Source: Paracoccus sp. JM45 (GTDB lineage: Bacteria; Pseudomonadota; Alphaproteobacteria; Rhodobacterales; Rhodobacteraceae). Taken from it: a stretch of DNA of 64,000 nucleotides. Both the position numbers and the translations under genes were made by a program. How positions within the stretch are numbered: the first letter of the stretch is position 1; every line of letters starts with the position of its first letter. The notes below the pieces were generated by a model. The model was not told where the DNA came from and searched no databases. It saw nothing but the letters and a program-made list of their open reading frames with translations. Below, piece after piece: positions 1 to 8,311 of the stretch. The stretch spans positions 248,001 through 312,000 of the forward strand of contig NZ_QQVY01000004.1 in NCBI RefSeq assembly GCF_003590715.1, read 5' to 3'.

Positions 1-112
1 GGCTGGCTTCGGCCAGACGGACCATGAAACGGCCGACGGCGCGGAATGGAGCCAGCAGAGCGCTGGTCGGAAATGCTGCGGTCTTGTGGCCTGCAGTTGC
101 GATGGTCGCCAT
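1..112 (-). CDS. DUF1127-like small protein, 5' part only
   Basis: The start codon is at 112 on the minus strand, behind AAGGAG at good spacing, and the frame runs off the window edge after 37 codons. The visible N-terminus ends in the FRAVGRFMVRLAEAS stretch. I recognise this from small Rhodobacteraceae proteins of the DUF1127 (YjiS-like) type, whose conserved arginine-rich C-terminal segment would lie outside the window. DUF1127 proteins are short RNA-associated or phosphate/carbon regulators in other alphaproteobacteria, but no function is established here. A 17-bp dyad lies about 80 bp upstream. The family call is an inference from the N-terminus alone. Confidence 0.55.
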   Translation of the reverse strand, partial: MATIATAGHKTAAFPTSALLAPFRAVGRFMVRLAEAS

Positions 113-192
113 TTGGAAACTCCTTGTTATGAACAGGTCGTTTCCTCCCCTGCGCTATAGATCGGCTTTCTTGGTCCGGATCACAACCGACG

Positions 193-209
193 ATGCTGCA
201 TAGCAGCAT
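193..209. promoter_or_regulatory. Perfect dyad upstream of the DUF1127 gene
   Basis: ATGCTGC and GCAGCAT flank a 3-nt centre, giving a perfect 17-bp palindrome in the gap between the DUF1127-like gene and the end of the SLC13 permease. There is no T-run next to it on either strand, so a terminator is unlikely. Its position fits an operator for the DUF1127 gene. The cognate factor is unknown. Confidence 0.35.
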
Positions 210-239
210 TGCGGTTCATACAAGGTTGCAAAGGGAACC

Positions 240-2018
240 TTAAAGCGGCCAGATCAACGGGATCAGCAATGATGCCACCAAAGCCATCAACAGGTTTAAC
301 GGCAGACCGACCTTGATAAAGTCGGTAAAGCGGTAACCACCCGGACCATAGACCAGCGTGTTGGTCTGATATCCGATCGGGGTTGCGAAACTGGCCGAGG
401 CCCCCATCATCACCGCAACAACCAAAGGACGCGGATCAACCCCCAGCGAATTGCCAAGGCTGATCGCCAAAGGCGTCACGATGACCGCCACAGCGTTATT
501 CGTCACCGTTTCCGTCAATGATGTGGACAGCATATAGACCGCCAGCACCAGCGCCCAAGGCGGCAGGGTCGCCAGCCACGGCGCAACCTTATCGACCACC
601 AGTTGCACCGCACCGCTGTTTTCCAGACCGGCACCGACGGCCAGCATGGCAAAAATCAGCGCCATCAGTCGGCCATCGACAAAGGACAATGCCTCATCTG
701 CGTCAATGCAGCGGGTGCCCAGCACCACCGCAACACCGATAAAGGACAGCAGCAGGATCGGCGCGACCTCGAATGCCGACAGCACAACGACGCCCACCAG
801 CGTTGCCACGACAATCGGCGCATGGCGGCGGCGATAGGCACGGTCAGAGGGGGCCGAAACCTCGACCATGTCCATATCGCTGGCAAGGCGCTGGATGTCG
901 GTCGAGGCCCCTTCCAGCAGCAGCGTATCCCCAACGCGCACAACCAGATCATCCAGCTGGCGGCCGATATTCTGGTTCTTGCGATGGGCAGCCAGCACAT
1001 AGACACCATAGCGGCGGCGCAGGCGCATAGACCCCAGACTGCGCCCGACCATATGGCAACCGGGGGTGATCAACACCTCGACCGTCGAGGTCTGGACCGA
1101 GGACAGCTTGTCCACCATCCGCAGTTCCTTATGGGTCTGCAGGCCCAGAACCTCGGACATGGGGGTGCGAAGGACGACACGGTCGCCTTCTTCCAGAAAG
1201 ACAGCGGACAGATCACGGCGCAGGGATTCGTCGCCGCGCAGCACGTCGATCACACGGGCGCTTTCACGGGCGAAGATATCGACGTCTTCAAGACTTTTAC
1301 CGATCAGCGATGATCCTTCGGGGATCGCCACCTCGGTGAAGAATTTCATTTTGCTGCGGCCTGACAACAGTTGCGACATGGAATCGCGGTTGGGCAACAG
1401 GCGCGGCGCGAAGATCAGCAGATATGTCACGCCGACGATCGCCATAGGAAAACCGACCCATGTGATTTCGAAGATCGAGAAATGCTCCATCCCCGAGGCG
1501 CGGGCCACACCATCCACTAGCAGGTTGGTCGAGGTGCCGATCAATGTCATCGTCCCGCCCAGAATCGAGAGATAAGACAGCGGGATCAGCAGCTTGGAGG
1601 GGGATTTTCCCATCTCTTTGGCCAATTGCATGAAAATCGGCATCATGACAACCACCAGCGGGGTGTTGTTGACGAATGCCGACATGGCGCAAACCAGAAT
1701 GGATACCGATGCCAGCGTCAGAATAGGATGCGCCCCTGCATGGCGCGCGGCGCGTTGACCGATCCAATCCAGCGCACCTGTGCGAACCAGACCGCCAACG
1801 ATGATAAACATGAAGGCAATGGTCCATGGCGCCGAATTCGACAGCACACCGGCGATGCTGTCCACATCCAGAATACCAAGGCTTAGCAGCGTCACGGCGC
1901 CAAGAATTGCTGTCACTTCCGGCGGATAAGTCTCTCGGATGAACAGTGTCAGCATCGTGATGATCAAGAAAATGGTCACCACAGAACCGGTCATTCCGGT
2001 CAATTCAAATCCGAACAT
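240..2018 (-). CDS. SLC13-family permease with two RCK_C (TrkA-C) domains
   Basis: This is an inner-membrane permease of 592 residues, likely moving a small anion (sulfate, dicarboxylate or similar) with sodium or protons. The N-terminal half carries hydrophobic segments and the motifs NNTP (about residue 117) and GTSTN (about 161). The C-terminal half has TNNAVA (about 506) and TPIGYQTN (about 546). These paired Asn-rich re-entrant motifs are typical of the DASS/SLC13 fold. Between the halves, residues about 220-385 form two cytosolic RCK_C domains, a common bacterial variant (YfbS-like). The nearest Shine-Dalgarno, AGGA, sits about 11 nt before the chosen ATG, so a start at residue 9 is possible. 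It lies 133 bp downstream of the phosphoesterase gene on the same strand. Substrate cannot be read from the sequence. Confidence 0.85.
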   Translation of the reverse strand: MFGFELTGMTGSVVTIFLIITMLTLFIRETYPPEVTAILGAVTLLSLGILDVDSIAGVLSNSAPWTIAFMFIIVGGLVRTGALDWIGQRAARHAGAHPILTLASVSILVCAMSAFVNNTPLVVVMMPIFMQLAKEMGKSPSKLLIPLSYLSILGGTMTLIGTSTNLLVDGVARASGMEHFSIFEITWVGFPMAIVGVTYLLIFAPRLLPNRDSMSQLLSGRSKMKFFTEVAIPEGSSLIGKSLEDVDIFARESARVIDVLRGDESLRRDLSAVFLEEGDRVVLRTPMSEVLGLQTHKELRMVDKLSSVQTSTVEVLITPGCHMVGRSLGSMRLRRRYGVYVLAAHRKNQNIGRQLDDLVVRVGDTLLLEGASTDIQRLASDMDMVEVSAPSDRAYRRRHAPIVVATLVGVVVLSAFEVAPILLLSFIGVAVVLGTRCIDADEALSFVDGRLMALIFAMLAVGAGLENSGAVQLVVDKVAPWLATLPPWALVLAVYMLSTSLTETVTNNAVAVIVTPLAISLGNSLGVDPRPLVVAVMMGASASFATPIGYQTNTLVYGPGGYRFTDFIKVGLPLNLLMALVASLLIPLIWPL

Positions 2019-2151
2019 TCAAAACTCATTCCTGGCGCGGGACCTGCCCCGCAATCGGCACATATTGCGCCGGAACCCCGAAGCGCTGCAAGCCGTCTTC
2101 GCAGTTGCGGCCCCCGCCCCGACCCCGAAAGGCGACGGAACGGGCAGTTCT

Positions 2152-2967
2152 TCAGGCGGGATGCGTCTGGGACAGACGGCCCCCGTCGCGCACCGGCTGG
2201 ATATTCTTGGCCAGACCGGTTTTATCGTCGGTTTCAACCAGAACGCCGGACAGCGTCGCCTCGCCCTCGGCGGGGGTGAAACGGTCGCGGGGCATGCCGG
2301 TGATGAACCGGCGCATCGGTTCGGTCTTTTCCATCCCGATGACGCTGTCGTAATCGCCGCACATGCCGGCATCCGACAGATAGGCTGTGCCGCGGGGCAG
2401 AACCTGCGCGTCGGCAGTCGGCACATGGGTATGGGTGCCGACAACAACGCTGGCACGACCGTCGCAGAAATGACCGACGGCCATCTTCTCGCTTGTGGCT
2501 TCGGCGTGGATATCGACCAGAACCGCCTGCACCATTCCACCGGGGGGATGCGCGCGCAGCACCGCATCCAGCGCCGAAAACGGATCGTCATAGGGGCGCG
2601 ACATGAACACCTGCCCCAAGGCCTGCGTGATCAGCGCCTTGCGGCCGCGGGTGTCGCTGATGATCGTGGCACCGCGTCCGGGCGCATCGCGCGCAAAGTT
2701 CAACGGACGGACGATCCGCGGTTCTTTGTCGATAAAGGACATCATGTCCTTCTGATCGAAGGCATGATCGCCAAGGGTCAGGCAATCCGCACCGGATTCA
2801 AGAATCAGCTGCGCGTGACCGGCGGTCGCCCCGCGCCCTCCGCTGGAGTTTTCCGCATTGACCACCACAAGGTCGGCTTTCAACTTTGTACGAAGGCCTG
2901 CCAGACGTTCGGAGATCGCCCGACGGCCCGCGCGGCCCATTACATCGCCAAGAAATAAAATTCGCAT
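2152..2967 (-). CDS. TIGR00282/YmdB-family metallophosphoesterase
   Basis: A 271-residue cytosolic metallophosphoesterase that starts with the family-typical MRILFLGDVMGRAGR. Metal-ligand motifs are visible in order: GD (residues 7-8), NAENSSGG (about 37), GDHAFD (about 67) and GTHTHVPT (about 177). YmdB-type enzymes hydrolyse 2',3'-cyclic nucleotides or related phosphodiesters in other bacteria, but the natural substrate in alphaproteobacteria is not established. Length is normal for the family. The gene stands alone between csp and the SLC13 permease. The SD is weak, but the N-terminus is conserved enough to fix the start. Confidence 0.85.
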   Translation of the reverse strand: MRILFLGDVMGRAGRRAISERLAGLRTKLKADLVVVNAENSSGGRGATAGHAQLILESGADCLTLGDHAFDQKDMMSFIDKEPRIVRPLNFARDAPGRGATIISDTRGRKALITQALGQVFMSRPYDDPFSALDAVLRAHPPGGMVQAVLVDIHAEATSEKMAVGHFCDGRASVVVGTHTHVPTADAQVLPRGTAYLSDAGMCGDYDSVIGMEKTEPMRRFITGMPRDRFTPAEGEATLSGVLVETDDKTGLAKNIQPVRDGGRLSQTHPA

Positions 2968-3020
2968 GTTGCCGTGCTATGACAAAGGCGTCCGACCCTC
3001 AAGCCGGGACGCGGAAACAG

Positions 3021-3049
3021 AAAAAGGGCCGCCCATACGGGCAGCCCTT
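3021..3049 (-). terminator. Rho-independent terminator of the cold-shock gene
   Basis: On the minus strand an AAGGGCTGCCC / GGGCGGCCCTT stem with a 4-nt loop runs into TTTTT. It lies about 28 bp after the stop of the cold-shock gene and ahead of the phosphoesterase start. Confidence 0.85.
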
Positions 3050-3076
3050 CGATTCATCGCATCCAGAAAGGATGGA

Positions 3077-3283
3077 TCAGGCGAACTGAACGTTCGTTGC
3101 CGATTCGCGACCGTCGCGGCCACGCTCCAGCTCATAAGTCACCTTCTGGCCATCGGCAGGAGCCGACAGACCAGCGCGCTCAAGAGCGGAGATGTGCAGG
3201 AAAACGTCCTGGCGGCCGCCTTCGGGTTGAATGAAGCCGAAGCCTTTGGTGCTGTTGAACCATTTCACGGTGCCGTTGGCCAT
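3077..3283 (-). CDS. Cold-shock domain protein, CspA family
   Basis: A 68-residue single cold-shock domain protein. RNP1 is visible as KGFGFI and RNP2 as VFLHIS, preceded by the usual GTVKWFN start. Such proteins bind single-stranded RNA/DNA and melt mRNA structure in the cytoplasm. The start is supported by CAGGAG seven nt upstream. It is monocistronic: a promoter-like sequence lies about 120 bp upstream and an intrinsic terminator follows. Which csp paralogue this is, and whether it is cold-inducible, cannot be told from sequence alone. Confidence 0.95.
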   Translation of the reverse strand: MANGTVKWFNSTKGFGFIQPEGGRQDVFLHISALERAGLSAPADGQKVTYELERGRDGRESATNVQFA

Positions 3284-3402
3284 CGTGAGATCTCCTGTCA
3301 GTGTATGCCACCCGCAGTATGCAGTGGCTCGGCTGGTCAGATTAACAAAGCAGACTGAAGCCGGAAGCAGACAGGATGCAGAGAATTTAACGTAGCAAGA
3401 AC

Positions 3403-3431
3403 CATATAGAATATGGATTCGGTTTTTGCAA
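3403..3431 (-). promoter_or_regulatory. Candidate sigma-70 promoter of the cold-shock gene
   Basis: On the minus strand TTGCAA (3426-3431) is followed after exactly 17 nt by TATATG (3403-3408). This would give a 5' UTR of roughly 110 nt before the cold-shock ATG, in keeping with the long leaders of csp genes. The -10 match is imperfect. Confidence 0.4.
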
Positions 3432-3448
3432 GTCTTCTTTGGAAAATC

Positions 3449-3523
3449 TGGTGCCGGTTGAGGGATTTGAACCCCCGACCCCCTGCTTACAAGGCAGACG
3501 CTCTACCACTGAGCTAAACCGGC
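3449..3523 (-). tRNA. tRNA-Thr (anticodon UGU)
   Basis: Read on the minus strand, this folds as a full cloverleaf: 7-bp acceptor stem (GCCGGTT/AACCGGC), D-arm with GCTC/GAGC, anticodon loop CTTGTAA giving anticodon TGT, and T-arm with GGGGG-TTCAAAT-CCCTC. The discriminator A and an encoded CCA follow (3449-3451). The length is 75 nt with CCA. It decodes ACA and, by wobble, ACG threonine codons. It lies between the iron permease gene and the csp promoter, all on the minus strand. Confidence 0.95.
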
Positions 3524-3551
3524 ATCCGAATGCGCAAATATCGCGACTTTA

Positions 3552-5252
3552 TCAGTTCCGCAAGTCATCCTTGCGCCCGCCAAGGTTGGTTTTTGCCAAT
3601 AAGATGACGGCAAGGATGCCCACAGCCATGACCAACAGGGCCGCAGGGGCAGCATTTCCAAGGTCTTCAAGGCTTGCGCGTTCATGTGTGCGGGTCGCCA
3701 GCGTTTCGTAATTAAATGGCCGCAACAGCAACGTGGCGGGCAATTCCTTGACGCAATCCACGAACACCAACAGCAATGCCGCCCCGACCGAACCGCGCAT
3801 CAGCGGCAAAAAAACATCGCGCAGCACGCCATTGTTGTCGCGTCCCAGTGACCGCGCGGCCATCGGCAGCGATGGCGGCACGCGGGTGAATGCCCCGTCG
3901 ATGGCCCCCTGCCCGATGGCAAAGAACCGCACGGTATAGGAAAAGACGATTGCCGCCCCCGTTCCGGTCAGCAACAGCCCCGGGTCGGTTCCGGTGATGG
4001 CCAGCCACGCGTCGGCAACCTTGTGATCCAGTGCGGCCAGGGGAATCAGGATCCCCACCGCCAGCACCGCGCCGGGTGCTGCATAGCCGACCGTGGTAAC
4101 AGGTTGCAGAATACGCGGCAACATCCGCCCCGACAGCCGCGTGCCGTAAACCATGATCAGCGCCATCCCCACTGTCAGCACCGAAGCCATCGCCCCAAGA
4201 CTGACCGTATGCCATGCCGCGCGGATCAGTCCGGATGACACCCAGCCCTGCGGATAGGCCAGCGCATAGCTGACGATCACACCCACCGGCAGCACAAAGC
4301 CCATCCCGAAGGGAATCGCACAGGCGACCATCGCCCCCAGCCCCGACACCAGCCCCAATGGCTGGCGCTGGATCGGGCGCAGTTGGCGGGCACTTTGGTG
4401 ATATCGGGCGTTGCGGCGACCAAAGCGTTCCCAGACGGCCAGAACCACGACGATCAGCAGAATGATACAGGCAATCTGTGCCGCGCCACCGGCATTGCGC
4501 CGTTCCAGCCATGTGGTGAAGATGCCGGTATTCAGCGTCTGGACCCCGAAATAGCTGACGACGCCGTAATCTGCGACGGATTCCATCATCGCGATCGCCG
4601 AACCTGCAACGATGGCAGGACGCGCCAAAGGCAGGCCGACGCGCCGGAACAATCCCCAAGGACCGGTGCCCAAAGCGCGCGCGACCTCATAGGCGCTGCC
4701 CGATTGTTCATGCAATGCGGCGCGGGTCAGCAGATAGACATAGGGCGCAAGCGCCGAGGCCAGCACCACAATCGCCGCCTCGATCGAGCGGATGCGCGGG
4801 AACCAGTAGTCGCGCGCCGTTTCCCAGCCGAAAAATCCGCGCAGGGCAATCTGCACCGGCCCCGAATAATCAAGAAAATCGGCCAATGCATAGGCCCCGA
4901 TATAGGCCGGAACCGCCAAAGGCAGCAGCAGCAGCCATTGCAGCCATTTGCGCCCCGGAAAATCATACATGCTGACCAGCCATGCCGACCCCGTCCCCAT
5001 AGCGGCAGCAAAAGCCCCCGTTCCGACGGCCAAGATCACCGTATTGCCGAAATATCGCGGTAGGACCGTAGACAGCAGATGCGGCCAGATATTGTCGGTG
5101 GGATTTGCGGCGATCCAGACAACGGCCATCACCGGCATCAGAACTAGTGCTGCAACCAGAATTGCGGCCAGGGACCAGCCGGGGCCGCTTCCTTGACGCA
5201 GGGCGTTATCGTGACGGCGCCGATGTGATCGGTCAGGTGCGGTGCTGGTCAT
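3552..5252 (-). CDS. fbpB: Iron(III)-type ABC transporter permease, fused double domain
   Basis: A 566-residue inner-membrane permease with two tandem BPD_transp_1 domains, as in FbpB/AfuB/SfuB. Each half has an EAA-like loop: ARALGTGPWGLFRRVGLPLARP in the first and AARSLGRDNNGVLRDVFLPL in the second. About 12 membrane segments are visible. The family imports Fe(III) with a periplasmic binding protein (FbpA) and an ATPase (FbpC), neither of which is adjacent. It is therefore an orphan permease that must pair with components encoded elsewhere. The start ATG at 5252 faces the divergent gene on the plus strand. Thiamine or phosphonate-type permeases share this architecture, so the substrate is inferred. 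Confidence 0.8.
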   Translation of the reverse strand: MTSTAPDRSHRRRHDNALRQGSGPGWSLAAILVAALVLMPVMAVVWIAANPTDNIWPHLLSTVLPRYFGNTVILAVGTGAFAAAMGTGSAWLVSMYDFPGRKWLQWLLLLPLAVPAYIGAYALADFLDYSGPVQIALRGFFGWETARDYWFPRIRSIEAAIVVLASALAPYVYLLTRAALHEQSGSAYEVARALGTGPWGLFRRVGLPLARPAIVAGSAIAMMESVADYGVVSYFGVQTLNTGIFTTWLERRNAGGAAQIACIILLIVVVLAVWERFGRRNARYHQSARQLRPIQRQPLGLVSGLGAMVACAIPFGMGFVLPVGVIVSYALAYPQGWVSSGLIRAAWHTVSLGAMASVLTVGMALIMVYGTRLSGRMLPRILQPVTTVGYAAPGAVLAVGILIPLAALDHKVADAWLAITGTDPGLLLTGTGAAIVFSYTVRFFAIGQGAIDGAFTRVPPSLPMAARSLGRDNNGVLRDVFLPLMRGSVGAALLLVFVDCVKELPATLLLRPFNYETLATRTHERASLEDLGNAAPAALLVMAVGILAVILLAKTNLGGRKDDLRN

Positions 5253-5364
5253 GTCAGGTGCGATATGCCAAAGCGGTTTGACTGTCCACGCCGGACAGCT
5301 AATCTGCGGTCAATTGCGGGCCGGACCTGCCAAAGTGAACATATTCAAAGACGGGACAGTATCG

Positions 5365-6240
5365 ATGCAGATGGTTTTTCACATGGGCGTCCATGCCACC
5401 GACGGCGACCGGCTGCTAAAGACATTACTGAACAACCGGTCGGCCCTGCAAAAGGTCGGCACCGAAATTATCACCCCCAACCGTCATCGCGGCATGTTCG
5501 ACGAGGCGCTGAAATCACTTAATGGCGGCACCGCCACCCCCGAAATGGAACAGATCATGCTGGACGCGATGCTGGACAGCGATGAAACGTCCCGCGTTGT
5601 GATGTCCACGCCGACCTTCATGGGGGCCCCGGGGCGCGCTGTCGGACAGGATGGTATCTATCCGCAGATGGGATCACGCGCTGCAGCACTGGCGCGTCTG
5701 TTTCCGTCTTTAGATGCAGAATTTCACGTCGCCCTGCGCAACCCTGCGACCTTGCTGACAGATATCCTGCCGCAAGTGGCGAACGGCAATTACACGGCGC
5801 TGATGCAGGGCTGTCATCCCCATCAGCTGCGCTGGCGGATCACGATCCAGAACCTCGTCCGCGCCGCACAGGGCCGCCGCATCGTCGTATGGTGCCACGA
5901 GGATGTGCCCCTGATCTGGCCCGAGGTCCTGCGCCTTGTCGGTGGCCTGCCCAATAATGTTCCGCTGTCGGGCGGCCTGCTGTACATGCATGAAATTCTT
6001 GGCGACATCGGCATTGCCAGATTGCGCGATGCCATGGGCGGTCAGGATCAGGTTTCGGTCGCGCAACGACGCCAGATTTACTCCGAGGTGCTGGAAAGCA
6101 ATGCCATGCCCGGCACATTGGATCAGGTCATCGAATTACCGGGATGGACGCAGGAGATCGTCAATCAGGTGACCGAAAACTATCGCGCGGATGTGGCCGA
6201 AATTGCGGTCCTGCCCGGCGTTGAATTCATCCTGCCATAA
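5365..6240 (+). CDS. Conserved Rhodobacteraceae protein of unknown function
   Basis: A predicted soluble protein of 291 residues. The frame is open further upstream, but the MQMVFHMGVHATD start matches my memory of related Rhodobacteraceae proteins, which begin MQxVFHxGAHxTD. The upstream 41 codons have no good SD. There is no signal peptide, membrane segment or Walker motif. A GAH-like start plus HP-x-x-LRW and EDTPLIWPE-like blocks (here EDVPLIWPEVLR) recall sulfotransferase-type folds, but the PAPS-binding P-loop is not evident. It is divergent from the iron permease and convergent with gapR. I cannot assign a function. Confidence 0.7.
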   Translation: MQMVFHMGVHATDGDRLLKTLLNNRSALQKVGTEIITPNRHRGMFDEALKSLNGGTATPEMEQIMLDAMLDSDETSRVVMSTPTFMGAPGRAVGQDGIYPQMGSRAAALARLFPSLDAEFHVALRNPATLLTDILPQVANGNYTALMQGCHPHQLRWRITIQNLVRAAQGRRIVVWCHEDVPLIWPEVLRLVGGLPNNVPLSGGLLYMHEILGDIGIARLRDAMGGQDQVSVAQRRQIYSEVLESNAMPGTLDQVIELPGWTQEIVNQVTENYRADVAEIAVLPGVEFILP

Positions 6241-6256
6241 GGCACCAGGCGTGGCA

Positions 6257-6278
6257 GGTCGGGGAAAAGTCCCCGACC
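6257..6278. terminator. Hairpin between convergent genes, possible bidirectional terminator
   Basis: GGTCGGGG / CCCCGACC form a perfect 8-bp stem with a 6-nt loop, placed between the stop of the unknown protein and the stop of gapR. Neither strand has a proper T-run after the stem, so termination may be partial or factor-dependent. Confidence 0.5.
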
Positions 6279-6286
6279 CGTCATAA

Positions 6287-6538
6287 TCAGGCCATGCCAA
6301 GCGCGGATTTGTACATTTCCAGAATGGCTTCTTCCTCGGCAATATCATCATGGTCGCGCTTGCGCAGCGCGATGATCTTTTTCATCACCTTGGTATCATA
6401 ACCGCGGGCTTTTGCCTCGCTCATGATCTCTTTTTGCTGCTCGGCGATGTCTTTCTTTTCGGCTTCCAGCTGTTCGAACTGTTCGATGAACTGGCGCAGT
6501 TCGTCTGCGGCAACGCTGTAGGTATGATCATCCGACAT
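6287..6538 (-). CDS. gapR: GapR-like nucleoid-associated protein (DUF2312)
   Basis: An 83-residue protein made of two predicted coiled-coil helices, with the family blocks LRQFIEQFEQLEAEK, KEIMSEAKARGYD and KIIALRKRD. GapR in Caulobacter encircles overtwisted AT-rich DNA ahead of replication forks and stimulates topoisomerases. The start at 6538 is preferred over an earlier in-frame ATG because AGGAAGG lies just upstream and the family begins at this Met. It is divergent from a small membrane-protein gene. Confidence 0.9.
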   Translation of the reverse strand: MSDDHTYSVAADELRQFIEQFEQLEAEKKDIAEQQKEIMSEAKARGYDTKVMKKIIALRKRDHDDIAEEEAILEMYKSALGMA

Positions 6539-6647
6539 CGTATTCTTCCTTCCTGAGCTTTTGGAGGTTGTGTTAGGCGGTCTTGTTGCGGGGTGCAATC
6601 GCCGCTAGGGGCGGCCCGACGCAGGTTTGAACAGATAAGGACGCGAC

Positions 6648-6875
6648 ATGACGCTTTTCGACTGGATCATCTGGACGGGTGCCGCTTTGACACTGCTGGG
6701 GCTGATCGCTTTGGTCTGGTGCATCTGGACCGTTGCCCGCGCCAAAAGCAAAGGCATGGATGACGAAGCCCTGCGTATCCGCATGCGCGGCGTGCTGGCG
6801 GTGAATATGGGGGCCTTGGCTGCGTCCTGCATCGGATTGATGATGGTGGTTATCGGCATCGTTCTGGCCCCTTGA
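6648..6875 (+). CDS. Small two-helix membrane protein, unknown function
   Basis: A 75-residue protein with two hydrophobic segments (about residues 5-30 and 49-73) joined by a short charged loop, KSKGMDDEALRIRMRG. No family is recognised. It stands 45-50 bp upstream of the YeeE/YedE pair on the same strand, so it may be co-transcribed with it. A weak AAGGA precedes the ATG. Confidence 0.6.
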   Translation: MTLFDWIIWTGAALTLLGLIALVWCIWTVARAKSKGMDDEALRIRMRGVLAVNMGALAASCIGLMMVVIGIVLAP

Positions 6876-6925
6876 CACATTCCGTTACGTGAATACATTC
6901 GCGCCATCATAACCGGAGCGTGAAG

Positions 6926-7351
6926 ATGAACCCTGACTGGATTGCGGGACTGATCGGCGGCTTGATGATCGGCGCGGCGGCCGCGCTGTATCTGCTGGGC
7001 AATGGTCGCATCATGGGGGCCAGCGGATTGCTGGGGGGCCTGATCGACGGAACAGGACGCAGCAATAGGGCTGAGCGTATTGTTTTTATCGTCGCGCTTG
7101 TTCTGGTCCCTGCCCTGCTTGTCCGGTCAGATGTTGTTCAGCCCGCGCAGCCTGTCGCCGGTCTCGGCGTTCTGACCCTTGCCGGTCTGCTGGTGGGTTT
7201 CGGCACGCGGCTGGGCAATGGCTGCACATCCGGTCACGGGGTTTGCGGAATTTCGCGTCTGTCCAAAAGGGGCATCGTTGCCACGCTGGTCTATCTGGCG
7301 ACGGGGGTGCTGGCGGTGGTTGCTGTGCGCTTGTTGGGGTGGTCGGTATGA
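6926..7351 (+). CDS. YeeE/YedE-family (Sulf_transp) membrane protein, first half
   Basis: This 141-residue membrane protein carries the signature GFGTRLGNGCTSGHGVCGISR at about residues 92-112. That motif is the Cys-containing core of YeeE/YedE thiosulfate or sulfur-compound transporters. Four hydrophobic segments are visible. ATG 6926 is chosen over GTG 6920 because GGAG lies 7 nt from it. It overlaps the next gene by ATGA, and together the two equal one full-length YeeE. The family imports thiosulfate or related sulfur species; the exact substrate is inferred. Confidence 0.85.
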   Translation: MNPDWIAGLIGGLMIGAAAALYLLGNGRIMGASGLLGGLIDGTGRSNRAERIVFIVALVLVPALLVRSDVVQPAQPVAGLGVLTLAGLLVGFGTRLGNGCTSGHGVCGISRLSKRGIVATLVYLATGVLAVVAVRLLGWSV

Positions 7352-7737
7352 TCCGCCTGTTGATCGCCGCCATATCCGGCGGGCTGTTCGGGGCAGGATT
7401 GGCCATATCGGGCATGACCGACCCCGCCAAGGTGCGCGGCTGGCTGGATATCTTCGGCGCATGGGATCCGACGCTGGCCTTTGTGCTGGGCGGGGCAATC
7501 CTTTTCATGGCGATTGCATGGCGGTTCAAAACCCCGCGCCAGCCCGCGCCATCAGCACCGGTTGACGGGCGGCTGATTGGTGGCGCTGCCCTGTTCGGCC
7601 TTGGCTGGGGGCTGTCGGGCCTGTGCCCCGGCCCCGCAATGGCATCGCTGACCTTTAGCGGCCCGTCGGTCGTGATCTTTTTCACCGCAATGGCCGCCGG
7701 AATGGCGCTGTTCGGCATATGGAGCAAACGTGTATGA
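7348..7737 (+). CDS. YeeE/YedE-family (DUF6691) membrane protein, second half
   Basis: A 129-residue membrane protein with [20 protein letters not shown] near the N-terminus and a [14 protein letters not shown] block at about residues 80-93. The Cys in LCPGP is the counterpart of the YeeE pore cysteine. It overlaps the preceding half by 4 nt (ATGA) and the dtd gene by 4 nt, so translation of the three is likely coupled. Split YeeE pairs often sit beside a BigR regulator and a persulfide dioxygenase, neither of which is seen here. Confidence 0.85.
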   Translation: MIRLLIAAISGGLFGAGLAISGMTDPAKVRGWLDIFGAWDPTLAFVLGGAILFMAIAWRFKTPRQPAPSAPVDGRLIGGAALFGLGWGLSGLCPGPAMASLTFSGPSVVIFFTAMAAGMALFGIWSKRV

Positions 7738-8183
7738 GAATCCTTGTCCAGCGGGTCAGCGAAGCTTCGGTTCAGGTGGATGGCCAGATGATCGGCCAGA
7801 TCGGCGCGGGTCTGCTGTTGCTGGTTTGCGCGATGCAAGGTGACGACGAAGCCGCCGCCGACAAGATGGCGACCCGCGTCGCCCGCCTGCGGATTTTCAA
7901 GGATGATGATGGCCGCATGAACCGCGCGTTGACCGATACAGGCGGCGCGGCGCTGGTCGTCAGCCAGTTCACATTGGCCGCCGATACGCGCAGCGGCAAC
8001 CGCCCCGGTTTTTCATCGGCAGCAGCACCCGATGATGGCAAACGGTTGTATGAACGCTTTGCCGAAAGCCTGCGAAATCAGGGCATTCATACCGAAACCG
8101 GACAATTCGGGGCCGATATGAAGGTGCGGCTGTTGAATGACGGGCCGGTCACGATCTGGCTGGACAGCGCAGACCGCGCTTGA
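7734..8183 (+). CDS. dtd: D-aminoacyl-tRNA deacylase
   Basis: A 149-residue cytosolic enzyme that removes D-amino acids (and glycine from tRNA-Ala) from mischarged tRNAs. Both family motifs are present: SQFTL (about residue 78) and the GP-cis-Pro motif in [12 protein letters not shown] near the C-terminus. The start MRILVQRV is the family start. An in-frame upstream ATG lies inside the YeeE gene and is not needed. It overlaps the preceding stop as ATGA. Confidence 0.95.
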   Translation: MRILVQRVSEASVQVDGQMIGQIGAGLLLLVCAMQGDDEAAADKMATRVARLRIFKDDDGRMNRALTDTGGAALVVSQFTLAADTRSGNRPGFSSAAAPDDGKRLYERFAESLRNQGIHTETGQFGADMKVRLLNDGPVTIWLDSADRA

Positions 8184-8311
8184 CTTTTGGGGCAAGTTGC
8201 CCCATCTGCCCCCTATCGCCAACCGCTGCCGCGTGAGCAGCTACAAGTCCAGCTTGTTCCGGCGGCGATACCCATTCCAGTTTCCCATTCACGCGGGGAG
8301 GCATGCAGGCA

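Noticed and set aside
3449..3523. tRNA-Thr as an attachment site for a mobile element
   Set aside because: No integrase gene, no direct repeat of the tRNA 3' end, and both flanks are ordinary genes.
8184..8311. GGGGC-AAGTT-GCCCC hairpin just after dtd as a terminator
   Set aside because: Only 5 bp with no T-run; it may be part of the longer leader of the helicase but cannot be called a terminator.
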